Shown: piece by piece, positions 1-5,840 of the stretch | Layout of the letters: the number at the start of each line of letters is the position of its first letter | Position numbering within the stretch: position 1 is the stretch's first letter | DNA from: Pseudomonadota bacterium | GTDB taxonomy: Bacteria; Myxococcota_A; Polyangia; Polyangiales; Polyangiaceae | NCBI GenBank assembly: GCA_023411445.1 | Contig: JAEYOT010000435.1 | Location: 1-5,840, forward strand | Reading direction: 5' to 3' | Length of the DNA stretch: 5,840 nt | Position numbers and translations under genes: made by a program | The notes under the pieces: model-generated | Told to the model about the DNA's origin: nothing | Databases searched by the model: none | The model's input: only the letters and a program-made list of their open reading frames with translations

Positions 1-427
1 CCCCCATCACGATCGGCGACCAGGCGTGCCTCTTGTGCCAGCGGTCGTAGACCAGGACGGCCGCGCACGTCGCGAGGCCGGCGAGGACCGGCGAGAGGCC
101 TCCCTGCGCTACTCCGAAGAGTGAAGCGACGCCGAGCAGCACGAGCCCGCCGGCGAGCAAGCCGTAGCCGATGCCGAACACGGCGCCGCGCGTCGCCTGG
201 CCCGAGGGGATCGGGCGCCCCGGGCGCTCGCGCGCGTCGATCTCCGCGTCGAACGCGTCGTTCAGGAACATGCCGCCTTCGTAGAAGGCGGAGCCGCACA
301 GCACGAGCGCGGCCAACGTGTTGGGGCCGAACGTGGCGCCGCTCAGCACCGCGCCTGCCAGCATGTTGGACCACGCCGTGGGCAGGTTGGACGTCCTGCC
401 CAGGAGCAGCAGCGTCTTCACCTTCAC
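1..427 (-). CDS. eboC: EboC, UbiA-family membrane prenyltransferase (partial, 3' end beyond window)
   Basis: UbiA-like integral membrane protein of the Ebo metabolite-traffic cluster. UbiA enzymes transfer a prenyl group from a prenyl diphosphate to an acceptor, using Asp-bound Mg2+; the EboC acceptor is unknown. The 142 visible residues include RTSNLPTAWSN (11-21), a feature of this family close to the first helix, then the first Asp motif N56-D57-x2-D60-x3-D64, followed by RPGRPIPSG (68-76). YDRWHK (127-132) with WSP (136-138) and MG begins the second motif region. Hydrophobic stretches at about 22-55, 81-105 and 112-127 fit membrane helices. The GTG start at 427-425 overlaps the eboE stop as GTGA, and a GAGGT Shine-Dalgarno lies 6 nt upstream, so translational coupling is likely. 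About half or more of the protein is missing at the window edge. Generic UbiA/menaquinone-type transferase is the alternative, but motif wording plus eboE/eboD neighbours favour EboC strongly. Confidence 0.93.
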   Translation of the reverse strand, partial: MKVKTLLLLGRTSNLPTAWSNMLAGAVLSGATFGPNTLAALVLCGSAFYEGGMFLNDAFDAEIDARERPGRPIPSGQATRGAVFGIGYGLLAGGLVLLGVASLFGVAQGGLSPVLAGLATCAAVLVYDRWHKRHAWSPIVMG

Positions 428-1635
428 GCCGGGACCTCGACGCCAGCGCGGAGCGCTGCCAGCACGAAGCGCAGCTCCCGCGCGATCGCCTCGTCGATCG
501 TCACCTGGCGGAAGGCTTCTGGCAGCACGTCCCAGGTGTAAGTCTCCACCTCCAAGTGCGGACAGTCGGGCGTGCGCGCGAGCTCGTGCAAGAGCGGCAG
601 CAGCTCCTCCTGCGTGCTCTCGAACAAGCCGAGCTCACGCATGAAGATGGGAACGTGGAAGTGCACACGCCACTCGCTGCCGTCCGCTCCGGCGCTGGCC
701 AGCGCAGCCGGCAGATCCACGAAGCGCTCCAGCGCGTCCCCGCGCCGCACGACCGTTTGGTGCAGGTACACGCCGTTGTCGAAGGCGCCGAGCGCCTGCA
801 GGCGCTCGGGCGTGGCCTGGGGCAAGCGCAGGCCCGCGCTCAGCTGCACCTTGGGCACCGCGATCCCGGCCGCTTGCAGGCGGCGCCAGGCTGCGAGCGG
901 CGGCTCGAACTCGACCGAGGCGTGGCAGGTATCCAGGCACACGCCCAAGTGCCGTCGCAGCAGCGCCTCGGCCTCCGCTTCTGCCACGCCGGCCTGCTGC
1001 ACCAAGCGTCGGCGCGCCTGCGTAGTGAGCAGGTGACCCTCGAAGAACTGGATCGCCTCCGCGGTCGTTTCCAGAAAGCAGTGCGGCTCGGGCTCGAGCG
1101 CGAGCGCGATGTGGCGGTCTCGGGTCCTGGCGATGTGGACCAAGTGAGCGACCACGTCGATCAGGGCGTCGGCCATGCGTCGCTGGGCCTCGGGCTCCGC
1201 CGCGTAGGGCCGGAAGCAGCCCGGCACCGTGCTGATGCTGCCCTGGACCCCGGGTGGTAGCAGCTCTGCCAAGATCAGCGCGAGCGCTTGCGTGTAGCGC
1301 GCGCGCTCGGGATCGCGCCAGTCCGGCAGGTACACGTCCTCCTTGACCTGGGCGCCATGGAACGTGCCGTAAGGGAAGCCGTTGATGGTGAAGCAATAGA
1401 GCTCATCGGCGTCGAGCTCATGCTTGAAGCGCTGGAGCTCCTCCGGCGCTGAGAGCGCCTGCGCCGCAGCTGCCGCGAGGCGCAGGCCCACGCCGAAGCG
1501 CTCGGTCGGCGCGACCGCCGCCTTCACGCTCACCACGTGCTGCTGCAAGAGGGCCCTGACGGCAGGGAGTGTCTCACCCGGGTGCACGTTGGTGCAGTAG
1601 GTGAGCTCGGCGTCGTTCAGCTCGCGTAGCCGCAT
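424..1635 (-). CDS. eboE: EboE, xylose-isomerase-like TIM-barrel metabolite traffic protein
   Basis: Complete 403-residue soluble protein, about the usual size for EboE. It belongs to the xylose isomerase-like/AP-endonuclease-2 TIM-barrel superfamily, whose members isomerise or epimerise sugars and cyclitols at a divalent metal; EboE's own reaction is not established. Recognisable family blocks in order: LTYCTNVHPGETLPAVRALL (11-30), FTINGFPYGTFHG (82-94) with VKEDVYLPDW (97-106), STVPGC (135-140), LEPEPHCFLET (180-190), GVCLDTCHASVEFE (231-244), KVQLSAG (262-268), YLHQTV (290-295), WRVHFHVPIF (322-331) and LEVETYTWDVLP (361-372). By analogy with the superfamily, likely metal ligands are E181 or E183, D235, H238, H325 or H327, and E362 or E364; this assignment is inferred. 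No signal peptide or membrane segment. ATG is 3 nt after the eboD stop; no good Shine-Dalgarno is visible, which suggests coupling to eboD. The stop overlaps the eboC start. Confidence 0.94.
   Translation of the reverse strand: MRLRELNDAELTYCTNVHPGETLPAVRALLQQHVVSVKAAVAPTERFGVGLRLAAAAAQALSAPEELQRFKHELDADELYCFTINGFPYGTFHGAQVKEDVYLPDWRDPERARYTQALALILAELLPPGVQGSISTVPGCFRPYAAEPEAQRRMADALIDVVAHLVHIARTRDRHIALALEPEPHCFLETTAEAIQFFEGHLLTTQARRRLVQQAGVAEAEAEALLRRHLGVCLDTCHASVEFEPPLAAWRRLQAAGIAVPKVQLSAGLRLPQATPERLQALGAFDNGVYLHQTVVRRGDALERFVDLPAALASAGADGSEWRVHFHVPIFMRELGLFESTQEELLPLLHELARTPDCPHLEVETYTWDVLPEAFRQVTIDEAIARELRFVLAALRAGVEVPA
434..438 (-). promoter_or_regulatory. Ribosome binding site of eboC (GAGGT)
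   Basis: On the minus strand GAGGT lies inside the 3' end of eboE, 6 nt before the GTG codon at 427-425. It decides the GTG start of eboC and supports the 4-nt overlap with eboE. Confidence 0.6.
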
Positions 1636-1638
1636 GCG

Positions 1639-2829
1639 CTAGCCGTGCTGAGCGCCGAGCCAGCGGATCGATTGAGCGATGAGGGACGTATCCATCTCGT
1701 GAACCTCGGTGCCCGCGCCGATGCGGGTGAGCAAGGTTACGCACAAGGCGCCGCCCAGGTGCTCACGAAACTCCGAGAGGCCGTCCAAGAGCTCGGATTT
1801 GCCGTCCTTTTCGGCCAGCAGCGCGGGGTGGTAGCTGGGCAAGCCCAGCGCCCGCAGCAGGGCGCAGAGGCGGTCCCGCGCGGCTTCTGCCAGCATGCCG
1901 CGCGCAGTGGCGTAGCAGGCGTCCAGCGCCATGCCGATTGCGACGGCCTCACCGTGACGCAGCTCGTGCCGCGTGAGCGTCTCCAGCTTGTGCGCGGACC
2001 AATGCCCGTAGTCCAGCGGGCGCGCGCTGCCGCGCTCGAAGGGATCGCCAGCGCCGGCGATGTGGCCGAGGTGCAGCTCCGCGCAGCGCCGCACGGCGTA
2101 TTCCAGCTCGGCAGGCGAGCCTTCGCGCAGCTGGGCGGCGTGCGCCTCGAGCCAAGCAAAGAACTCGGCGTCGCGGATCAAGGCGACCTTCACCGCTTCC
2201 GCTAGGCCGGCGCGGGTGTCCCGTAGCGGCAAAGTGTCCAGCAAGCCGGCGTCGTTGATGACGGCGAACGGCGGCGCGAACGTGCCCAAGAAGTTCTTGG
2301 AGCCGAAGGCATTGACCGACGTCTTCACGCCGACGCCCGCGTCGTTCTGCGCCAGCACGGTGCTGGGCATGCGCACGATGCGCACGCCCCGGTGCGCGGT
2401 GGAGCCAGCGTACCCGGCGGCGTCCAGCACGGCGCCGCCGCCGATGATGAGCAGCGCGCCTTGCTTGTCCAGGCGTGCGGCTGCCAAGCGCTGGTGCAGC
2501 TCCACCAGCAAAGCTGGGTCGTTCTTGGCGGCTTCGCCGCCGGGCAGCAGGTGCGGGGGCGCGACGAGCTCGAGCTCTGCTGAGTGCGCGGCTAGGTAGC
2601 GCTCCACCTCGGCGGGCAGCGTCGGCCGAGCCTGCACCAAGCCCTCGTCCAGCACGGTGAGCACGGGGTGCCGCCGCTCAGGCTCCCGGCGTGAAATGCT
2701 CCACACCAGGCTGCGATCGCTCGGCGTGAGGGCACCGCGGCAGAAGACGACCGGGTAATCGAACGCGACGCTGAAGCGCTGCTCGTGCAGCTGCGGCGGC
2801 TTGAAGCCGGATAGGGGCGGATTGCTCAA
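1639..2829 (-). CDS. eboD: EboD, 3-dehydroquinate synthase-like cyclase
   Basis: Dehydroquinate-synthase-superfamily enzyme (sugar phosphate cyclase) of the Ebo cluster; relatives cyclise phosphorylated sugars using NAD+ and a divalent metal. With the TTG start chosen here it is 396 residues. Visible in order: an N-terminal block typical of EboD with QRFSVAFDYPVVFCRG (17-32), GGEAAKND (97-104), NAD-binding GGGAVLD (130-136), PSTVLAQNDAGVGVKTSVN (155-173), GSKNFLGTFAPP (176-187), AGLAEAVK (207-214) with metal ligand E211 and K214, DYGHWSAHKLE (273-283) with H276, and RHGEAVAIGM (291-300) with H292. The three metal ligands of AroB-type enzymes are therefore retained, so it looks catalytically competent. 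It is not AroB itself: the NDAGVGVKT and GHWSAHKLE wording differs from shikimate enzymes, and it sits with eboE and eboC. An open frame extends upstream to 2997, but that start would overlap the divergent gene and adds an unconserved-looking, charged and Trp/Arg-rich stretch; TTG with AGGAG 5 nt upstream is better. Confidence 0.92.
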   Translation of the reverse strand: MSNPPLSGFKPPQLHEQRFSVAFDYPVVFCRGALTPSDRSLVWSISRREPERRHPVLTVLDEGLVQARPTLPAEVERYLAAHSAELELVAPPHLLPGGEAAKNDPALLVELHQRLAAARLDKQGALLIIGGGAVLDAAGYAGSTAHRGVRIVRMPSTVLAQNDAGVGVKTSVNAFGSKNFLGTFAPPFAVINDAGLLDTLPLRDTRAGLAEAVKVALIRDAEFFAWLEAHAAQLREGSPAELEYAVRRCAELHLGHIAGAGDPFERGSARPLDYGHWSAHKLETLTRHELRHGEAVAIGMALDACYATARGMLAEAARDRLCALLRALGLPSYHPALLAEKDGKSELLDGLSEFREHLGGALCVTLLTRIGAGTEVHEMDTSLIAQSIRWLGAQHG

Positions 2830-2846
2830 AGCAGCTCCTGCAGCAT
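2826..2846 (-). other. Possible six-codon leader ORF (MLQELL) ending on the eboD start
   Basis: On the minus strand an ATG at 2846-2844 opens a six-codon frame whose TGA (2828-2826) overlaps the TTG start of eboD as TTGA. GGAAAG lies 7 nt before the ATG and could serve as a weak ribosome site. The eboD Shine-Dalgarno falls inside this mini-ORF. Such an arrangement could allow termination-reinitiation at the TTG codon, but a frame this short can easily arise by chance and nothing shows that it is translated. Confidence 0.25.
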
Positions 2847-2931
2847 AGCAGCACTTTCCAAGGGGGCCGGCGACGGAGCGCGGCTTTTCCAACCGATTGC
2901 GCCAGCGCCAGCTGGGCACTACGTTGCGCTC
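2830..2931. promoter_or_regulatory. Divergent intergenic region between eboD and the GAF gene
   Basis: The only sizeable non-coding gap (102 bp), lying between start codons of divergent genes, so it should contain the ebo promoter and the promoter of the GAF/exporter pair. No convincing -35/-10 pair was found on either strand; TATGCT at 2848-2843 on the minus strand matches 4 of 6 positions of a -10 box, but no -35 element sits at a normal distance. Two TTGGAAA copies on the minus strand (2861-2855 and 2892-2886) are 31 bp apart, about three helical turns, and CCAGCTGG (2908-2915) is a perfect 8-bp palindrome. These are candidate protein-binding sites only. Confidence 0.55.
2835..2839 (-). 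promoter_or_regulatory. Ribosome binding site of eboD (AGGAG before TTG)
   Basis: Minus-strand AGGAG followed by a 5-nt spacer and TTG (2829-2827). It is the best Shine-Dalgarno in the window and the main reason for starting eboD at TTG rather than at the upstream in-frame start near 2997. Confidence 0.65.
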
Positions 2932-3333
2932 GTGGCTACCGAGGCATGGCTCAGGACCTTCTTGGCGGAACAGGGCGGCATCGCAGGCACCGTGCACCTG
3001 CTCGAGGGGGACCTGCTCAGGTTGTCCAGCGCTGTTAATATTCCGCCACCCGTGGTCAAGATCACGGAAACCATCCCCAAGGGTAAAGGCATGGCGGGGC
3101 TCGCCTGGGAGCGGGACGAAACGGTCGCCACCTGCAACCTGAAGAGTGACACCAGCGGGGACGTGCGGCCCGGCGCCAAGGCGGTTGACGCGCAGGCCGC
3201 GCTAGCCATCCCGGTGCGGACGCCGTCGGGGGCGCTCCGCGCCGTCGTGGGTATCGCCTTTTTGGGAGAGCGGGACTTCTCCGAGCAAGAGCTGAAGGCC
3301 TTCGAGCTGGCGGCTTCGTCGCTACCCGGCTGA
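2932..3333 (+). CDS. Single-domain GAF protein
   Basis: A compact 133-residue protein that is essentially one GAF domain. GAF domains bind small ligands or cofactors and usually regulate an attached or partner protein; no output domain is present, so any partner must be separate. The fold order can be read: N-terminal helix (2-14), strands GTVHLLE (19-25) and LLRLSSAV (28-35), the glycine-rich turn IPKGKGMAGLAWE (48-60), TVATCNL (64-70), RPGAKAVDAQAALAIPVR (79-96), then LRAVVGIAFLGERDFSEQE (102-120) and a C-terminal helix ending at about 131. One cysteine (C68) only, so it is not the three-cysteine free methionine sulfoxide reductase. No signal peptide or membrane segment. The GTG start is favoured because the in-frame sequence upstream has no ATG, GTG or TTG, but no clear Shine-Dalgarno is visible. 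The exporter gene follows after 18 nt, so cotranscription is likely. Ligand unknown. Confidence 0.82.
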   Translation: MATEAWLRTFLAEQGGIAGTVHLLEGDLLRLSSAVNIPPPVVKITETIPKGKGMAGLAWERDETVATCNLKSDTSGDVRPGAKAVDAQAALAIPVRTPSGALRAVVGIAFLGERDFSEQELKAFELAASSLPG

Positions 3334-3351
3334 GGCTCGGCGCGGGTCGGT

Positions 3352-5232
3352 ATGACGCCGCGGCTCAACACCTCGCGCAAGCGCTTCCGCTGGTTTCAGC
3401 AGATGCGTGCGCAGACGCCCGCCGCGAGCGCGGCGAGCGCCGGTAACGCGAGACGCTACGCCGCGTGGCTGCGGCCGGAGCTGGGGCGCTTGGCCTTCTT
3501 GGTGCTGCTGTCATTGATCGGCATCGCCATCGACGTGACCTGGCCGCTGGTCTCGGCGTACCTGATCGACAGCGTCATCCTGGATCCCCAGCGCTCGCCC
3601 GCCGAAAAGGCGAGCATCTTGCTGCGCGTCGGCCTGCTGATGGCAGGGCTGTTCGCGTTCGGCGCGGCCGTGTCGTGGCTGCGCAGCTTGCGCCAGCAGC
3701 TGCTCACCAGCCGCTTGGCTTTCAAGCTGCGCTCGACCCTGCTCGCGCGCATCCTGCGGCTCCCGCTCAGCGATCTCAACGAGATGAAGACGGGCGGCAT
3801 CCTCTCGCGCCTATCGAGCGACGTGGACGCCACGACCGGCCTCGTGCAGCAGGCCTTGCTGTCGCCGCTGCTCTCGTCCTTGCGGCTGATCGTGACGCTG
3901 TCCATCATCTTCACGCTCAACTGGCGGATCGCCAGCGCGGTGATGATCGCCTTGCCGCCGATCTTGCTCGCGCAGAACCTGTGGGCGCGCCGCATCCGCG
4001 CCATTTGGCGGTCGATGGGGCAGGACCGGCAGGAGATCGACGCGCGCGTCAGCGAAGGCCTCTCGGGGGTGCGGGTGGTGCGCGGCTTTGGCCGCGAGCA
4101 GCGCGAGCAGCTGGCGTACACAGTCGGTCACCACACCGTGATTCGTAAGCAGATGTTGGCGACGCGCACGCAGCGCTCGGTGGGCTTGATCTGGGAGCTG
4201 ATCATGCCGCTCGCTCAGCTCACCATCATCGCGTTCGGGGGCTACCTGGTGGTGCGCGGTCAGGCGACGCTGGGCACGCTGATCGCGTTTCAGGGCTACG
4301 TGTGGCGCTTGCTGGATCCGGTGATGCAGATCGCCAGCTCGATCAGCGACACGCAGCGCGGCCTCGCCGCCATGGATCGCGTGTTCGACGTGTTGGATAA
4401 GCGCGAAGAAAAACCGGACCTGCCAGACGCCGTGGACGCGCCGCGCCGCGTGCAAGAGCTCCGCTTCGAGGACGTCTCCTTTTCGTACCGGCCGGACGTG
4501 CCGGTGCTGTCGCATCTCGACCTGACGGTGCCGGGCGGAAGCGTGGTGGCGTTGGTCGGGCCGAGCGGTGCTGGCAAGACGACCGTGACCGATCTGGTCG
4601 CTCGCTTCCACGATCCCAGCTCCGGTCGGGTCCTGCTAAATGGCGTGGATCTGCGGCAGATCCGCCTGAAGAGCTTCCGCGCGCTGCTCGGCGTGGTGCA
4701 GCAAGAGGTGTTCTTGTTCGACGGTACCGTGCGCGACAACATCGCGTACGGCCGCATCCAGGCGAGCGACGAGGAGGTGCTGGACGCCGCGCGGCGCGCC
4801 AACGCCGACGAGTTCATCCGGCGCTTGCCCGAAGGGTACGACACCTTGATCGGCGAGCGTGGCGTGAAGCTCTCCGGCGGCCAGCGCCAGCGGCTGTCCA
4901 TTGCGCGGGCGCTACTGGCGGACCCGCAGATCCTGATCTTGGACGAGGCGACCAGCAACCTCGACACGGAGAGCGAGCAGCTCATCCAGGCGTCGCTGGA
5001 CGAGCTACTGCGCGAGCGCACGACCTTCATCATCGCTCACCGGCTCAGCACCATCACGCACGCCGATCGCATCGTGGTGCTCGAGGGCGGACGCATCGTG
5101 GAGCAAGGCACTCACGAGGAGCTGCTCGCGCGCTCGGGGCGCTACGCGGAGATGGTGGCGCGCCAGACGGCGCCTCAGTCCCCCGAGCAGGAGCGGAAAG
5201 CCGAGCGCGTCAGCTCCTCGCCCAGCTTCTGA
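3352..5232 (+). CDS. ABC exporter half-transporter (fused membrane and ATPase domains, MsbA/BmrA type)
   Basis: Complete 626-residue type IV ABC exporter in the inner membrane, expected to work as a homodimer or heterodimer and to use ATP to expel a lipid, drug, peptide or metabolite; the substrate cannot be read from sequence. A basic, apparently cytoplasmic N-terminus (1-45) precedes six predicted helices at about 47-73, 90-110, 168-189, 191-210, 279-302 and 305-330. The nucleotide-binding domain has A-loop Y379, Walker [10 protein letters not shown] (403-411), Q-loop QQEVFLF (450-456), LSGGQRQR (507-514), Walker B ILILDE (527-532) with catalytic E532, D-loop SNLD (535-538) and switch H563, all intact. 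Thus one active ATPase site per subunit without degenerate residues, which fits a homodimer. ATG at 3352 has no strong Shine-Dalgarno; M19 is a possible later start. The gene is 18 nt after the GAF gene, and its last 58 bp overlap the oppositely oriented hydrolase gene. Confidence 0.95.
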   Translation: MTPRLNTSRKRFRWFQQMRAQTPAASAASAGNARRYAAWLRPELGRLAFLVLLSLIGIAIDVTWPLVSAYLIDSVILDPQRSPAEKASILLRVGLLMAGLFAFGAAVSWLRSLRQQLLTSRLAFKLRSTLLARILRLPLSDLNEMKTGGILSRLSSDVDATTGLVQQALLSPLLSSLRLIVTLSIIFTLNWRIASAVMIALPPILLAQNLWARRIRAIWRSMGQDRQEIDARVSEGLSGVRVVRGFGREQREQLAYTVGHHTVIRKQMLATRTQRSVGLIWELIMPLAQLTIIAFGGYLVVRGQATLGTLIAFQGYVWRLLDPVMQIASSISDTQRGLAAMDRVFDVLDKREEKPDLPDAVDAPRRVQELRFEDVSFSYRPDVPVLSHLDLTVPGGSVVALVGPSGAGKTTVTDLVARFHDPSSGRVLLNGVDLRQIRLKSFRALLGVVQQEVFLFDGTVRDNIAYGRIQASDEEVLDAARRANADEFIRRLPEGYDTLIGERGVKLSGGQRQRLSIARALLADPQILILDEATSNLDTESEQLIQASLDELLRERTTFIIAHRLSTITHADRIVVLEGGRIVEQGTHEELLARSGRYAEMVARQTAPQSPEQERKAERVSSSPSF

Positions 5233-5840
5233 TGCCCGAGCTTGCCGAAGTGCAGCCCGTCCTTGTACGGCGCGCTGAGCTCCGGGCACAGCAGCGCTGG
5301 ATCGCCGCACGAAAGCAGCGGATAGGCATCGACCGCCTCCGCGATCAGGCCGCGTTCCGCCTGCTCCAGGATCCAGCCGTTGAGCGTGAGCGTATTTCTG
5401 CCCCGCTCCTCGCTGTACCAGCGCTTGAAGCCGCCCCACGGCGTCACCGTGATGGCGATCACGCGCACGCCGCGCTCGCGCAGCGCGTCGTAGATGCGTG
5501 TGAGATCTGCCTGAATGCGCGCGAGCGTGCGGTTCGCGGTTTGATCGCTGTACAGATCGTTGACGCCGCCCATCACGATGGCGTGCGAGTAGCGCGCGCC
5601 CTCCGGCAGGATCTCAGACTGTAGTTGCCGCCAAATCTGGTTGACCATGAAGCCGCCCTTGGCGCGGTTGTCGAAGCTGACGCCGCTGCAGTGCCGGCGC
5701 AGGTGCTTGACGAAGCCGCCACCGCCGACGCGCTCGTCGGCGAGCGAATCGCCCAGCACGAGCACGCTCGTGATCGGGATGGCCGGAGGCGGCGCGGAGC
5801 TCGGCGCCAGCGTGAGGGGGCTCGGGGTCGGTGACGGGGG
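5175..5840 (-). CDS. SGNH/GDSL-family hydrolase, probably exported (partial, 5' end beyond window)
   Basis: An esterase/lipase-type hydrolase of the SGNH superfamily; members remove acyl or acetyl groups from lipids, sugars or other esters. 221 residues are visible and the frame stays open to the right edge, so the real start lies outside. Numbering from the first visible residue: block I GDSLAD (30-35) with nucleophile S32, NRAKGG (58-63) giving the block II glycine, GGVND (91-95) with N94, and KDGLHF (193-198) with D194 and H197 completing the Ser-Asp-His triad. Before block I is a Pro/Ser-rich run (PPSPTPSP at 1-8, APPPA-like stretch near 16-20), which resembles the linker after a signal peptide or lipoprotein signal in exported proteins; the signal itself is not in the window. 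A GTG at 5765-5763 could be mistaken for the start but lies directly on the first strand and leaves the linker unexplained. Substrate unknown. Confidence 0.88.
   Translation of the reverse strand, partial: PPSPTPSPLTLAPSSAPPPAIPITSVLVLGDSLADERVGGGGFVKHLRRHCSGVSFDNRAKGGFMVNQIWRQLQSEILPEGARYSHAIVMGGVNDLYSDQTANRTLARIQADLTRIYDALRERGVRVIAITVTPWGGFKRWYSEERGRNTLTLNGWILEQAERGLIAEAVDAYPLLSCGDPALLCPELSAPYKDGLHFGKLGHQKLGEELTRSAFRSCSGD

Noticed and set aside
121..1260. 379-residue plus-strand open frame antisense to eboE and eboC
   Set aside because: Its product is dominated by Arg/Ala/Gly/His repeats without recognisable motifs, as expected for the reverse complement of a GC-rich gene; the minus strand encodes well-recognised EboE and EboC there.
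1639..2829. eboD as housekeeping shikimate-pathway aroB
   Set aside because: The motifs NDAGVGVKT and GHWSAHKLE and the N-terminal YPVVF block fit EboD, no aroK or other aromatic genes are adjacent, and eboE and eboC follow directly.
2913..2928. Sigma-54-like TGG-N8-TTGC element with GG-N10-GC spacing on the plus strand
   Set aside because: The spacing is right, but the GCAC part is offset by one base, and the predicted transcript start near 2939 would lie inside the GAF coding sequence after its GTG.
2830..2997. 56-residue N-terminal extension of eboD
   Set aside because: It overlaps the divergent GAF gene and does not look like the start of the family; the TTG with a strong Shine-Dalgarno explains the start better.
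2932..3333. GAF protein as a free methionine-R-sulfoxide reductase
   Set aside because: That family needs three conserved cysteines; only C68 is present.
3456..4611. Minus-strand open frames opposite the ABC exporter
   Set aside because: They are shadows of the exporter, with no motif and with composition set by the sense gene; the exporter has every ATPase motif intact.
5178..5260. Rho-independent terminator between the exporter and the hydrolase
   Set aside because: No GC-rich hairpin followed by a T run was found on either strand in or around the overlap.
5232..5834. Two plus-strand open frames opposite the hydrolase
   Set aside because: No recognisable domains, and the minus strand carries all SGNH blocks in correct order.

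Overview
The window comes from a high-GC bacterial chromosome with tightly packed genes. The strong G/C bias at third codon positions, use of GTG and TTG starts, and a small single-domain GAF protein suit Myxococcota (a Polyangiales-like organism), but there is no rRNA or marker gene here, so the taxon is a guess. No tRNA, rRNA, insertion sequence, CRISPR array, attachment site or origin was seen.

Left half (1-2829, all minus strand): three consecutive genes of an ebo cluster, transcribed eboD -> eboE -> eboC, with eboC running off the left edge. EboD is a dehydroquinate-synthase-like cyclase with all metal ligands in place. EboE is a xylose-isomerase-like TIM-barrel protein. EboC is a UbiA-type membrane prenyltransferase with intact Asp-rich motifs. 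Spacing is operonic: 3 nt between eboD and eboE, and a 4-nt GTGA overlap between eboE and eboC. Ebo clusters are known from cyanobacteria (scytonemin precursor traffic to the periplasm), Pseudomonas (nematode deterrence), and endosymbionts of eustigmatophyte algae. Their actual product is still unknown.

Middle (2830-2931): a 102-bp divergent intergenic region, the only substantial non-coding DNA in the window. It must hold the eboD promoter and probably the promoter of the rightward pair. It contains a strong Shine-Dalgarno for a TTG start of eboD, a possible six-codon leader ORF ending on that start, two TTGGAAA direct repeats 31 bp apart and a small CCAGCTGG palindrome.

Right half (2932-5840): a GAF-domain protein and, 18 nt downstream, a complete MsbA/BmrA-type ABC exporter half-transporter on the plus strand. 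A secreted-looking SGNH/GDSL hydrolase on the minus strand has its 5' end beyond the right edge. The exporter and hydrolase genes overlap tail to tail by 58 bp.

Working idea (inference): the ebo enzymes make or modify a small, possibly cyclitol-like and membrane-linked, metabolite, and the divergent GAF sensor plus exporter could belong to the same export function. The adjacency is visible; the functional link is not proven by this sequence.
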